Shown here: positions 1 through 8,201 of the stretch, in pieces
How positions within the stretch are numbered: the stretch's first letter is position 1
Layout of the letters: each line of letters starts with the position of its first letter
From: JACCVL01 sp963695375
GTDB lineage: Bacteria > Actinomycetota > Actinomycetes > Propionibacteriales > Nocardioidaceae
Assembly: GCA_963695375.1 (NCBI GenBank)
Contig: OY968767.1
Span: 620,001-684,000 of the forward strand
Length of the DNA: 64,000 nt
Reading direction: 5' to 3'
Program-made: the position numbers and the translations under genes
Notes under the pieces: model-generated
Seen by the model: the letters and a program-made list of their open reading frames with translations, nothing else
The model's database searches: none
Told to the model about the DNA's origin: nothing

Positions 1-709
1 AGGCCACGTCGAGCGGGCGGCCACCCCGCGGCACCGACCACCAGGTCGCCCGCCCCTTGTACGCACACCAGGTGGCCGACTCGCTCGGCGTCAGCGCCGA
101 CAGGTCGACGTCAGAGGTGGGGAGGTACCACCGGATCGGCAGGCCGGTCTCGACCAGCATGCTCGGCCGTCGGCTCTCGGCCAGCAGCCGACCGGCATCC
201 TCCACCCGGACGTGCCGGGTGCTCCGCACCACGTCGATCCGCTTGAACGGATCCCGCGGGTGCGCGACGACCTCGTCCTCCTCCTCCAGCCAGCTGTCCA
301 ACGCCGCGAAGTCGAGCACCACGTAGCCGTCCAGATCCGGGTCGTCCAGCCGGTACGCCGCGCCGTGCTGCACACCGGACGGCCCGCTCAGCATCAGCTC
401 CTCGCCCGGTGTCGTGTGCAGCCGGAAGCGCCCGGGCGGCAGCACCGGCCCGCCGTCGGGGTGGTCCCAGGTGATGTCCGGGGCGTCCCCCGGCTCGGGC
501 TCGGTCTCGGGCACCAGCAGGCCCGGGGCCACGTCGTGCTCCGGCACGGCGTACTGCGGCACCACCCGCCGGGGCTCCCAGAGCAGCAGCGCACCCTCGG
601 TGTCCAGCACGGGTTGACCGGCTCGCAGCCCGCGTAGCCGCCGGCCGAGTGGCTCGTAGCAGAGCTCACGGGTCCGGGACAGGAACACCGACATCGCGCG
701 GGTCGCCAT
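1..709 (-). CDS. DUF427 domain protein (3' end outside window)
   Basis: The reading frame opens at ATG 709 and runs without a stop to the window edge (236 codons visible), so the C-terminus is missing. A second ATG at 694 is an alternative start. The protein carries the DUF427 (NTP_transf_9) pattern, apparently twice: one around residues 85-135 (PPGRFRLH, DLDGYVVLDF) and a second around 155-235 (DPFKRIDVVRSTRHV, ETGLPIRWYLP, TWCAYKGRATWWS). DUF427 proteins are small beta-rich proteins of unknown function, common in actinobacteria and often in two copies per chain. Codon use fits its neighbours. It follows the glycosidase on the same strand with 32 nt between them. Confidence 0.8.
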   Translation of the reverse strand, partial: MATRAMSVFLSRTRELCYEPLGRRLRGLRAGQPVLDTEGALLLWEPRRVVPQYAVPEHDVAPGLLVPETEPEPGDAPDITWDHPDGGPVLPPGRFRLHTTPGEELMLSGPSGVQHGAAYRLDDPDLDGYVVLDFAALDSWLEEEDEVVAHPRDPFKRIDVVRSTRHVRVEDAGRLLAESRRPSMLVETGLPIRWYLPTSDVDLSALTPSESATWCAYKGRATWWSVPRGGRPLDVA

Positions 710-741
710 TGGCCGACGATCCGCCCCCACCCGGCCGGGGG

Positions 742-1725
742 TCAAGCCGGTCCGGTCGCGGCGGGGTGCACCGGGACCGGTACGGGCGGGCCGATGGAGC
801 CGCCACGATCCGGGCCCCACACGTTGTCGAAGGCGAGCAGGTGCGGTCCGTCGTCGGTCTCGACCAGCCGGCCGGCGTACAACGAGCCGTCGGTCAGCGG
901 CACCGCCGCCGACGCGTCGTACGGTCCGGCCGGGTCGACGGCACGGACCACCCAGTGACCGGTCCAGCCGTGCCGCGCCCGCTGCCACCCGGCCAGCTGC
1001 GCCGGCAGGCAGGAGAACACCAGCCAGCAGGTTCCGGCGACCGTGGCCACCTGCGGCACCTCCAGCTGGCCGAACCCGGAGCCGGGCTCGGTGCGGGGCG
1101 GGCCCACCTCCCACCGGTCGAGGTCGGCCGACCAGGCGTGGCCGAGCACCCCCAGGTCGTCGGCCTCCAGGTCGGGGTGCCGGTCCGGTCGCGCCCGCGC
1201 GGTGACCAGCATGTGCCAGCCGGCGCCGCCGGGGTCGGCGAAGACCCACGGGTCGCGCCAGTGCTCGTCCGGCCAGGCCTGGCTGTCGCCGAGCCTGGCG
1301 TACCACCGTGGGTCGGCGTCGACCGGACCCATCGCCGGGTCCTTGCGCCAGGTCAACAGGTCGTCACTGACCGCACGCAGCACCCGCTGCACCTCACCGC
1401 CGCTGACCGGGTCCGCCGGGTCCCTGGACATGCCGGTGTAGTAGGTGTGCCAGCGGCCGTCCGGGGCGCGCAGCGTGCACCCGGTCCAGGTGGCCACCGC
1501 GTCCGCGGTGCCGGGCCCGCCCGGGCCGACCACGTCCGGCAGCCGGGTCCACGCGGTCAGGTCCACGCTCGCCGCGTGGCCGATCCTCGCGTTCGCGTGC
1601 CGCAGCTCGGGGTCGGCGAGAGTCCGGGGGGCGTGCAGGAAGAACAGGTGCCACGGGTGCTGCTCGTCAGCCGGTTCGTACAGCGGCCAGCTGTCCCAGA
1701 CCCAGGCGTCGTCCAGCCGCAGCAC
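742..1725 (-). CDS. Glycoside hydrolase, GH32/GH68-like five-bladed propeller
   Basis: A 327-residue protein with clan GH-J features. A WVWDSWPL segment at residues 8-15 resembles the nucleophile motif of GH68, an HTYYTG segment lies near 93-98, and the RDP motif (WRDPWVF, residues 156-162) is the transition-state triad of GH32/GH68. QLEVPQ further on may hold the acid/base glutamate. There is no signal peptide, so action on an intracellular fructoside or other sugar is likely; the substrate cannot be read from sequence. GTG 1725 is chosen because it is the first start after the rlmB stop at 1731. An upstream start inside rlmB is possible. It probably sits at the end of the cysS-rlmB transcript. 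Confidence 0.75.
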   Translation of the reverse strand: MLRLDDAWVWDSWPLYEPADEQHPWHLFFLHAPRTLADPELRHANARIGHAASVDLTAWTRLPDVVGPGGPGTADAVATWTGCTLRAPDGRWHTYYTGMSRDPADPVSGGEVQRVLRAVSDDLLTWRKDPAMGPVDADPRWYARLGDSQAWPDEHWRDPWVFADPGGAGWHMLVTARARPDRHPDLEADDLGVLGHAWSADLDRWEVGPPRTEPGSGFGQLEVPQVATVAGTCWLVFSCLPAQLAGWQRARHGWTGHWVVRAVDPAGPYDASAAVPLTDGSLYAGRLVETDDGPHLLAFDNVWGPDRGGSIGPPVPVPVHPAATGPA

Positions 1726-1730
1726 GGCGG

Positions 1731-2705
1731 TCAGCGCCGGCGGCGGGCGATCTCGTAGAGCGCCACGCCGGCGGCGACGCCGGCGTTCAGCGACTCCACC
1801 GCGGACGCCATCGGGATGGACACCGTCACGTCGCACGCCTCGCGCACCAGCCGGTGCATGCCATCCCCCTCGCCGCCGACGACCAGCACCAGGGGTCCGT
1901 CGGCCACCGCCAGCTCGTCGATCGCGAGCTCGCCGTCGGCGGCCAGGCCCGCCACCATCAGGCCGGCCTGCTGGTACGCCGCGAGCTGGCGGACCAGGTT
2001 GGTGGCCCGAGCCACCGGCACCCTGGCGGCCGCGCCGGCGGAGGTCTTCCAGGCGCCGGCGGTCATGCCGGCCGACCGCCGCTCGGGGACCACGACCCCG
2101 TGCGCGCCGAAGCCGGCGGCCGAGCGGACGACCGCTCCGAGGTTGCGCGGGTCGGTGACGCCGTCCAGCGCGACCACGAGCGGCTGCTCCCCCGCGTCGT
2201 GGGCCGCCGCGATCAGGTCGTCGGGATGGGCGTAGGCGTACGCGGGGACCCGCGCCGCGGTGCCCTGGTGCACGGCCCCGCCGGTCATCCGGTCCAGCTC
2301 GCCTTTGGACACCTCGAGGATGCCGGTGCCGTGCTCGGCAGCGTGCTTGAACACCTCGCGGATCCGGTCGTCCCGCTCGGCACCCTCGGCGACGTACAGC
2401 GTCTGCACCGGCACGCCGGCACGCAGGGCCTCGACGACGGCGTTCCGGCCGGCGACCCACTCGCTGTCGCCACCGCGTCCGGATCGGCTGCCGCCGGCCG
2501 CGCCACGCGAGCGACCGGCGGAGGTGCGCCCGGTGGCCTTGGCCGCCTTCGCGGCCCGGTAGGCCTTGTGGTTCGGCCGATCGGCGGCCTTGGGGGTCGG
2601 TCCCTTGCCCTCGAGCCCACGGCGGACCCGGCCGCCCGACCCGGCGGGCGGGTTGCCCTTGCCGGTGCGCTTCACCGCGCCCCGGCGCTTGCTGTTTCCC
2701 GGCAC
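1731..2705 (-). CDS. rlmB: 23S rRNA (guanosine-2'-O-)-methyltransferase RlmB
   Basis: A SpoU/TrmH-family SAM-dependent methyltransferase of 324 residues that 2'-O-methylates G2251 of 23S rRNA in its family. The three SPOUT knot motifs are visible: PRNLGAVVRS at 185-194, LVVGGEGDGM at 274-283, and SIPM followed by SLNAGVAAGVALYE at 296-318. The first 80 residues are a Lys/Arg/Gly-rich basic extension typical of actinobacterial RlmB, followed by the L30e-like substrate-binding domain. The GTG start lies 1 nt after the cysS stop, so translation is probably coupled; this pair is conserved across actinobacteria. Confidence 0.95.
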   Translation of the reverse strand: MPGNSKRRGAVKRTGKGNPPAGSGGRVRRGLEGKGPTPKAADRPNHKAYRAAKAAKATGRTSAGRSRGAAGGSRSGRGGDSEWVAGRNAVVEALRAGVPVQTLYVAEGAERDDRIREVFKHAAEHGTGILEVSKGELDRMTGGAVHQGTAARVPAYAYAHPDDLIAAAHDAGEQPLVVALDGVTDPRNLGAVVRSAAGFGAHGVVVPERRSAGMTAGAWKTSAGAAARVPVARATNLVRQLAAYQQAGLMVAGLAADGELAIDELAVADGPLVLVVGGEGDGMHRLVREACDVTVSIPMASAVESLNAGVAAGVALYEIARRRR

Positions 2706-2706
2706 G

Positions 2707-4200
2707 TCAGCCGCGCCCGTCGACGAGCGACCAGCGCGGGCCGGCCGGGGTGTCCTCGATCTCGACGCCGGCCGCCTTGAGCCGGTCCCGGGCGGCGTCG
2801 GCCGCCGCCCAGTCCTTGCGCGCCCGGGCCTCGGCGCGCTCGGCGAGCACCGCTTCCACCAGCGACGCCAGTGCCGATCGACCGGTGTCGGTCTCGCCGA
2901 GCGCTGCGCCGGAGCCCGCCGCGCTCCATGTCGGGTCCAGCGGATCCAGGCCGAGCAGCCCGAGCATCCGGCGCACCGACGACAGCGTCCCGCGCAGCGC
3001 TGTCATCGTCACGGCGGGCCCGCCGGTCTCCCCCGCGGCCGGGCCGCCGGCCAGGTCGGCGAGCAGCCGGTTGCCCTCCCGGGCGACCTCGTGCACCGCG
3101 GCGAGCGCGGCCGGCGTGCTGAGGTCGTCGTCCATCGCGGTCACGAAGTCGGCGCACGGCGTCCCGGCGACTGCCTCCGGATCGCTCCCGCCCGACTGCA
3201 CCAGCTCGGTGGCCCTGGTCACGAATCCTTCGAGCCGGCGATAGGCCGCCGCCGACTCGGCCAGCGCCTCGTCGGAGAACTCCACCGCGGAGCGGTAGTG
3301 CGGGGCGACCAGGTAGTACCGCAGCTCGACCGGGCGGAACCGCTGCACGACCTCCGCGACCAGCGCCGAGTTGCCGAGCGACTTGCTCATCTTCTCGCCG
3401 GCCGTGGTGACCAGCCCGTTGTGCATCCAGGCGCGGGCGAACCGCTGACCGGCCGCGCTGGACTGGGCCAGCTCGTTCTCGTGGTGCGGGAAGCGCAGGT
3501 CGAGTCCCCCGCCGTGGATGTCGAACTCCTCGCCCAGGTACTTCGCCGCCATCGCCGAGCACTCCAGGTGCCAGCCGGGGCGGCCCCTGCCCCAGGGCGA
3601 CGGCCACGAGGCGGTCCGGGGCTCGCCGGGCTTGGTCCCCTTCCACAGCGCGAAGTCCCGCGGGTCGCGCTTGCCGCGCGGGTCGGCGTCCGGAGCGGCT
3701 TCCATGTCGTCGATCCGCTGCCGGGACAGCTCGCCGTAGCTCGGCCAGCTGCGGACGTCGAAGTAGACGTCGCCGGAGCCGTCCGCCGCCGCGTAGGCGT
3801 GCTCCTTGTCGACGAGCGTCGCGATCAGCTCGAGCATCTCCGGGATGTGCCCGGTGGCCCGCGGTTCGTAGGTCGGTGGCAGGCAGCCGAGCACGGCGTA
3901 CGCGTCGTGCAGGGCGCGCTCGTTGGCGTAGGCGTGCGCCCACCACTCGCGGCCCTGCTCGGCCGACTTCGCGAGGATCTTGTCGTCGATGTCGGTCAGG
4001 TTGGCGACCAGCGTCACCTCGAGGCCGGCGTGCTCGAGCCACCGCCGGAGCACGTCGAACACGACCTCCTTGCGGATGTGCCCGACGTGTGGCGGCCCCT
4101 GGACGGTGAGCCCGCAGTGGTAGATGCCGACCCGCCCGGGGCGTACCGGAGCCAGCTCCCGGACCTCACGGGTGGCGGTGTCGTACAAGCGGAGCGGCAC
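2707..4200 (-). CDS. cysS: Cysteinyl-tRNA synthetase
   Basis: A class I aminoacyl-tRNA synthetase of 497 residues that charges tRNA-Cys. The HIGH-type motif is HVGH at 38-41, the KMSKS loop is at 270-274, and the zinc site is C29, C214, H239 and E243 (FPHHENE). The C-terminal DALR-like anticodon region spans roughly 360-497. GTG 4200 is the start; a TAGGCT box lies 6 nt upstream, so the mRNA is probably leaderless. It is translationally linked to rlmB. In mycobacteria ispF lies directly upstream on the same strand; here ispF is 2.6 kb away and inverted, with a 42-bp palindrome just upstream of the promoter. Confidence 0.96.
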   Translation of the reverse strand: MPLRLYDTATREVRELAPVRPGRVGIYHCGLTVQGPPHVGHIRKEVVFDVLRRWLEHAGLEVTLVANLTDIDDKILAKSAEQGREWWAHAYANERALHDAYAVLGCLPPTYEPRATGHIPEMLELIATLVDKEHAYAAADGSGDVYFDVRSWPSYGELSRQRIDDMEAAPDADPRGKRDPRDFALWKGTKPGEPRTASWPSPWGRGRPGWHLECSAMAAKYLGEEFDIHGGGLDLRFPHHENELAQSSAAGQRFARAWMHNGLVTTAGEKMSKSLGNSALVAEVVQRFRPVELRYYLVAPHYRSAVEFSDEALAESAAAYRRLEGFVTRATELVQSGGSDPEAVAGTPCADFVTAMDDDLSTPAALAAVHEVAREGNRLLADLAGGPAAGETGGPAVTMTALRGTLSSVRRMLGLLGLDPLDPTWSAAGSGAALGETDTGRSALASLVEAVLAERAEARARKDWAAADAARDRLKAAGVEIEDTPAGPRWSLVDGRG

Positions 4201-4206
4201 CGCCCA

Positions 4207-4212
4207 AGCCTA
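4207..4212 (-). promoter_or_regulatory. -10 box of cysS, leaderless start
   Basis: The minus strand reads TAGGCT, then 6 nt, then the GTG start of cysS. This spacing is the classic actinobacterial leaderless arrangement. No good -35 is seen. Confidence 0.55.
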
Positions 4213-4245
4213 ACCGGGCGCCGCCCCCGGCCCGACCGGACCGGC

Positions 4246-4287
4246 GATGACGCATTTCCGTCGCTCGAGCGACGGAAATGCATCATC
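4246..4287. repeat. 42-bp palindromic repeat, copy 1
   Basis: The repeat is 42 bp and symmetric about a central CTCGAG; the arms differ at a single base pair. The left arm begins GATGACGCATTTCCGTCG. It lies between the divergent starts of cysS and the nuclease-like gene. It is the best-preserved member of a five-copy family in this window (others at 5308, 7365, 20790 and 41806). Confidence 0.9.
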
Positions 4288-4381
4288 ACTTCATCCCCAG
4301 ACCCGGGCGGGCATCATCGGCCGTCCACAGCAACGCACCCGCCGATCCGCGTCCCGCCGGCGTGCGGACCACCTTCCGGGC

Positions 4382-5296
4382 ATGGTCCCCGCCCAGCTGC
4401 TGGCCTCCCACGTCGTCGCCTCCCAGTCCGGGGTGCTGAGCACCGGACAGGCCGCTCAGCTGTTCGGCGTCGCGCGCGTTCGAGCCCAGGTACGAGCCCA
4501 GCGCTGGCAGCGGCCACACCACGGAGTGGTCGTGCTGCACAACGGTCCGCTGACCGCGACGCAGCGCCGATGGCTGTCCCTGCTGGCGGGCCAGCGGGGT
4601 GCGTCGCTCGCCGGTGTCACCGCGCTCGAGGCCGAGGGCCTGACCGGGTTCGCCGCCGACGAGCTTCGCGTCGTGCTTCCCGAAGGCGCCCGCCGGCCAC
4701 GGGTGCCCGGCGTGGCCTACCACTGGTCCACGCAGCTCACTGACACCGACGTGCACCCCCTGCGGCTGCCACCACGGACCCGGCCGGCCAGGAGCGCCAT
4801 CGACGAGGCCAGCTGGTCGCGGCACGAGCGACGGGCCCGGGTCGTCGTGCTCGCCACCGCTCAGCAGGGTTTGGCCTCGGCCGGCGAGCTGTCCGCCGCG
4901 CTGGCCCGGCGGGGGACGCCCCGGCACCGCGCCTTGATCCTCGAGTCGATCCACGACGCGGCCGGCGGGATCCAGTCGCTGCCCGAGCGCGACGTCGAGC
5001 TGATCCGCAGACGGTGTCGGCTGCCGGAGCCGACCCGGCAGTCCGTGCTGCGCCGTCGGGACGGTCGCTACTACCTCGACCTGGACTGGCACCGCTATCA
5101 CGCCCGGTGTGAGGTGCACGGCATCCCGCACTCGTACGTCGCTCAGTGGGATGCCGACGTCGACCGCACCAACGAGATCGCATTGACCGGACCGCGGTTG
5201 CTGGTCTTCACCTCGTGGGCGGTGCGCCGTCGGCCGGACCGGGTGGGCGACCAGCTGACCCGACTGCTGCGCCGGGGTGGGTGGGCGGGGCGCTGA
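4382..5296 (+). CDS. wHTH (AbiEi-like) protein with C-terminal Vsr/DUF559-type nuclease-like domain
   Basis: A 304-residue protein. The N-terminal 60 residues look like a winged helix (SGVLSTGQAAQLFGV...VRAQRWQRPHHGVVVLHNGPLT), as in AbiEi-type antitoxins, followed by a middle region of about 110 residues. The C-terminus (about 225-304) matches the DUF559/Vsr PD-(D/E)XK pattern: LDLDWH, CEVHG, a WDADVDRTNEIALTG block, then LLVFTSWAVRR and a closing RRGGW. Catalysis is plausible but unproven. ATG 4382 is preferred; an in-frame ATG at 4247 starts inside the palindrome and gives an implausible arginine/serine-rich leader. The gene sits between palindrome copies 1 and 2. No toxin partner is adjacent, so a type IV toxin-antitoxin role is doubtful. 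Confidence 0.75.
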   Translation: MVPAQLLASHVVASQSGVLSTGQAAQLFGVARVRAQVRAQRWQRPHHGVVVLHNGPLTATQRRWLSLLAGQRGASLAGVTALEAEGLTGFAADELRVVLPEGARRPRVPGVAYHWSTQLTDTDVHPLRLPPRTRPARSAIDEASWSRHERRARVVVLATAQQGLASAGELSAALARRGTPRHRALILESIHDAAGGIQSLPERDVELIRRRCRLPEPTRQSVLRRRDGRYYLDLDWHRYHARCEVHGIPHSYVAQWDADVDRTNEIALTGPRLLVFTSWAVRRRPDRVGDQLTRLLRRGGWAGR

Positions 5297-5307
5297 TCCG
5301 GACGAGC

Positions 5308-5349
5308 GATGAGGCATTGCGGTCGCCCGAGCGACAGAAATGCCTCATC
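5308..5349. repeat. 42-bp palindromic repeat, copy 2
   Basis: Starts GATGAGGCATTGCGGTCG and ends AATGCCTCATC. It lies 11 bp after the stop of the nuclease-like gene. The base at position 6 and its partner in the other arm have both changed (G and C), which keeps the pairing and points to selection or copying of a hairpin. Confidence 0.9.
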
Positions 5350-5434
5350 GCCGACAACGCGGGCCGGGGCGGGCCGGCGCGGGCGGACCACCCGGTCGGC
5401 CGTACGGGGGATGGCCGAACCCCGCGCACCCGCC

Positions 5435-5440
5435 TACGCT
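5435..5440 (+). promoter_or_regulatory. -10 box of the C39-type protease gene
   Basis: TACGCT, followed by 8 nt and the ATG at 5449. This suggests a leaderless transcript. Confidence 0.45.
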
Positions 5441-5448
5441 CTCGCCCC

Positions 5449-6765
5449 ATGCGTCACATCCGTCTCAGCACCCTCGGGGTGGCGGCGCTCGCCACTGCCT
5501 GCGTGACCGGCCTCGGGCCCGGCCTCCCGGCCGGAGCGGCCCCGCCGAGCGGCTCGTCACCAGCCGTCCACTCCACGCAGCCGTCGACCGGCCCGGCCGC
5601 CCAGCGCCAGCCGCTGCGGACCGACCTGCGGCGGTGGACCTCCGATCGGCAGCTGCGGCGCGGCGACCGCGCCGGCGTGATCGTCAGGCGCGGGTCCCTG
5701 CGGATCGGTGACCCGATCGGGGTCCGCACCTGGACCGACCCCTACGGCGACGGCCGGCCACACCGCTACGCGTACGGCCGCTGGGTCTCGCCGTGGGCGC
5801 GGGCCGACAGCCCGTTCCGAGAGCTCGTCCCCAGCTGGAGCGCCACCACCCCGCGCGGCACCTGGCTGCAGGCGGAGGTCCGCGTGCGGACGACCTCCGG
5901 CCGGCGCGGGAGCTGGGACGGGCTCGGCCGCTGGGCGAGCGGCACCCTGCGTGGCTTCCACCGGACCAGCCAGGGCACCCAGGACGACGACGTCGCCAGC
6001 GTCGCCACCGACACCGTGCGTGCGCACGCCAACGCCCGGGGTTGGCAGCTGCGCCTGGTGCTGCACCGCCGGGTCGGCTCCGGCCGTACGCCGGTGGTCG
6101 ACGCGACCGGGGCGACGACCTCTACGCCCGCTCCGACCGACCCGCGGACCAGTCGACCGGGCCGGGCCCGCGGCACGGTGATCGGGGTGCCTCGCTACAG
6201 CCAGATGATCCACCAGGGTCACTACCCGCAGTGGGACAACGGTGGCGAGGCCTGGTGCTCGCCCACGTCGGTGGCGATGGTGCTCGCGTCATGGGGGTCC
6301 GGCCCGACCCGCCGCCAGTACGGCTGGGTGCCCAACGGGCACCGGGATCCGTGGGTCGACCACGCCGCCCGCATGACCTACGACCACCGCTACCGGGGGA
6401 CCGGCAACTGGTCGTTCTCCGCCGCGTACGCCGGCACGTTCGGGCTCGACGCGTTCGTCACCAGGCTCGGCTCGCTGCGGGCCGCGGAACGCTACATCGC
6501 GGCCGGTATCCCGCTGGTGCTCTCGATCGCCTTCGGTCCCGGCGAGCTGGACGGTTCGCCGCTGACCTCCACCGGTGGGCACCTGGTCGTGCTGCGCGGC
6601 TTCACCGAGCAGGGCCGGCCGATCGTCAACGACCCGGCCGCCGCCCGCGACCGCGGCGTCCGCCGGGTGTACGCCCGCGGCCAGCTGGAGGATGCTTGGC
6701 TGACGGCGAGCGCGGGGACCGCCTACGTGGTGCGGCCGGGCTCGCATCCCCTCCCCCGACACTGA
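5449..6765 (+). CDS. Secreted C39-like peptidase (Peptidase_C39_2 family)
   Basis: A 438-residue exported protein. Residues 1-32 form a signal peptide (MRHIRLSTLG, then a hydrophobic stretch ending AGAA). The middle part (about 60-230) is a Trp/Arg-rich beta region of unknown fold. The C-terminal papain-like domain starts at VPRYSQM; the catalytic Cys is in AWCSPTSVAM, the His in GGHLVVLRGF and the Asp/Asn position in IVNDPAA. The family cleaves peptides at Gly-Gly in bacteriocin export or acts as a general secreted peptidase; without an ABC partner the substrate is unknown. A TACGCT box lies 8 nt before the ATG. The gene reads towards ispF. Confidence 0.8.
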   Translation: MRHIRLSTLGVAALATACVTGLGPGLPAGAAPPSGSSPAVHSTQPSTGPAAQRQPLRTDLRRWTSDRQLRRGDRAGVIVRRGSLRIGDPIGVRTWTDPYGDGRPHRYAYGRWVSPWARADSPFRELVPSWSATTPRGTWLQAEVRVRTTSGRRGSWDGLGRWASGTLRGFHRTSQGTQDDDVASVATDTVRAHANARGWQLRLVLHRRVGSGRTPVVDATGATTSTPAPTDPRTSRPGRARGTVIGVPRYSQMIHQGHYPQWDNGGEAWCSPTSVAMVLASWGSGPTRRQYGWVPNGHRDPWVDHAARMTYDHRYRGTGNWSFSAAYAGTFGLDAFVTRLGSLRAAERYIAAGIPLVLSIAFGPGELDGSPLTSTGGHLVVLRGFTEQGRPIVNDPAAARDRGVRRVYARGQLEDAWLTASAGTAYVVRPGSHPLPRH

Positions 6766-6840
6766 CACCGGCCTCGCCGGAAGGGGCGTCATGCAACGAC
6801 ACCGGGTTGGCCGCGGCGGACCGTTGTCGGCGGTGGCTCG

Positions 6841-7320
6841 GTGACGGGGCTGCGGGTCGGCACCGGCATCGATGTGCACCGGCTGAGCCTCGACCGGCCG
6901 ATGTGGCTCGCCGGCCTGCACTGGCCGGACGAGCCGGCCGGGCTGGAGGGCCATTCCGACGCGGACGTGGTGGCACATGCCGTCTGTGACGCGCTGCTGT
7001 CCGCTGCCGGGCTCGGCGACCTCGGCAGCCAGTACGGCACCGACGACGCGCAGTGGGCCGACGCCTCCGGAGTGGCGCTGCTCACCGAGACCGCCGCCCG
7101 GGTGGTGGCGGCGGGCTGGCGGCCGAGCAACGTCGCGGTGCAGCTGGTCGGCAACCGGCCCCGGCTGGGGACCCGACGAGCCGAAGCCGAGCGAACGCTG
7201 TCCCACGCAGTGGGCGCGGCGGTCTCCGTATCGGCGACCACGGCCGACGGGCTCGGCCTCACCGGTCGCGGCGAGGGGGTCGCGGCGATCGCCACGGCGC
7301 TGGTCGAGCGCGTCGGCTGA
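6841..7320 (+). CDS. ispF: 2-C-methyl-D-erythritol 2,4-cyclodiphosphate synthase
   Basis: A 159-residue enzyme of the MEP isoprenoid pathway that forms MEcPP with release of CMP. The metal site is D11, H13 and H46 (GIDVHRL, DVVAHAVCDALL), and the conserved TTADGLGLTGRGEG segment near the C-terminus binds the CMP side. The length is normal. It starts at GTG 6841. IspD, normally fused to it or next to it, is not found in the window, and ispF runs opposite to carD and cysS although in many actinobacteria all are co-directional (carD-ispD-ispF-cysS-rlmB). Confidence 0.94.
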   Translation: MTGLRVGTGIDVHRLSLDRPMWLAGLHWPDEPAGLEGHSDADVVAHAVCDALLSAAGLGDLGSQYGTDDAQWADASGVALLTETAARVVAAGWRPSNVAVQLVGNRPRLGTRRAEAERTLSHAVGAAVSVSATTADGLGLTGRGEGVAAIATALVERVG

Positions 7321-7364
7321 CGCCGCCGGTCGGTTGGCCGCACGGGAGCTGGCACCGGCCAGCC

Positions 7365-7406
7365 GATGATGCATTCCGGTCGCGCGAGCGACAGGAATGC
7401 ATCATC
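7365..7406. repeat. 42-bp palindromic repeat, copy 3
   Basis: Starts GATGATGCATTCCGGTCG and ends AATGCATCATC. It lies between the convergent ispF and carD genes. A short GGGTCA microrepeat (three units) follows at 7410-7428. Confidence 0.9.
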
Positions 7407-7481
7407 CCCGGGTCAGGGTCAGGGTCAGGGGCCGAGTCAGGCGCCCGGGTCAGGCGACCGGGCCCAGCGCGGCGACTGCCG

Positions 7482-7967
7482 TCAGGAGGCGAGCACCTCG
7501 TCGAGCAGGGTCTCGGCCTTGTCCTCGTTGGTGTGCTCGGCGAGCGCGAGCTCGGAGACGAGGATCTGGCGGGCCTTGGCGAGCATCCGCTTCTCCCCGG
7601 CGGACAGGCCGCGGTCCTTCTCCCGGCGCCACAGGTCGCGCACGACCTCGGCGACCTTCATCACGTCACCGGAGTGCAGCTTCTCGAGGTTGGCCTTGTA
7701 GCGCCGCGACCAGTTGGTCGGCTCCTCGGTGTGCGGCAGGCGGAGCACGTCGAAGACACGCTCCAGCCCCTCCTTGTCCACCACGTCCCGAACGCCGACG
7801 AGATCAAGGTTGCAGGCCGGCACACGCACCACCAGGTCGCTCTGCGCCACGATCCGCAGCACGAGGTAGGTCTTGTCCTCGCCCTTGATCTGCCGGGTCT
7901 CGATGTCCTCGATGACGGCCGCCCCGTGATTGGGGTAGACAACCGTTTCGCCGACAGTGAAAGCCAT
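7482..7967 (-). CDS. carD: CarD-family RNA polymerase-binding transcription regulator
   Basis: A 161-residue CarD/CdnL protein that binds the RNAP beta subunit and stabilises the open complex, especially at rRNA promoters. The N-terminal Tudor-like RNAP-interaction domain begins AFTVGETVVYPNHGAAVI. The C-terminal helical DNA-binding part contains the NWSRRYKANLEKL block, whose Trp wedges into the promoter bubble in mycobacterial CarD. The upstream AAGGGG is a fair ribosome site 8-9 nt before the ATG, and TTAGACT further up may be the -10. It is divergent from the LpqE-like gene, exactly as in M. tuberculosis (Rv3583c/Rv3584). Confidence 0.96.
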   Translation of the reverse strand: MAFTVGETVVYPNHGAAVIEDIETRQIKGEDKTYLVLRIVAQSDLVVRVPACNLDLVGVRDVVDKEGLERVFDVLRLPHTEEPTNWSRRYKANLEKLHSGDVMKVAEVVRDLWRREKDRGLSAGEKRMLAKARQILVSELALAEHTNEDKAETLLDEVLAS

Positions 7968-8201
7968 GTAGGGACCCCTTCGTCAGTGACCAGTCTAACA
8001 CGAGGTCGCCGACCCGCTAGGAGCGTCTGTGCAGGTCAGGGCCGGGATTGCGGGTTGACATCACGGCTGTTTCATGGGAGGTCCGGCTCCGCCGTCCACC
8101 GCGTCGCCGCGCTGGATAGGCTGTGCCCGCCGTCGGCGGCGCCAGCACGCCGTCCCCCCGGCCTCCGTTGCGAGCGTCGCCCGAGGAGAGGACCCACGGT
8201 C

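Noticed and set aside
4246..4287. Palindromes as rho-independent terminators
   Set aside because: They lack T-runs and occur between divergent genes as well (copy 1), so simple termination does not fit.
4247..4381. Longer start of the nuclease-like protein, inside the palindrome
   Set aside because: The added 45 residues are arginine/serine-rich repeat translation; the domain begins after ATG 4382.
4382..5296. Complete type IV toxin-antitoxin (AbiE) system
   Set aside because: No AbiEii-type nucleotidyltransferase toxin is next to it and the C-terminus is nuclease-like instead.
7410..7428. GGGTCA microrepeat after palindrome copy 3
   Set aside because: Only three units; it could be chance in GC-rich sequence, so no function is proposed.
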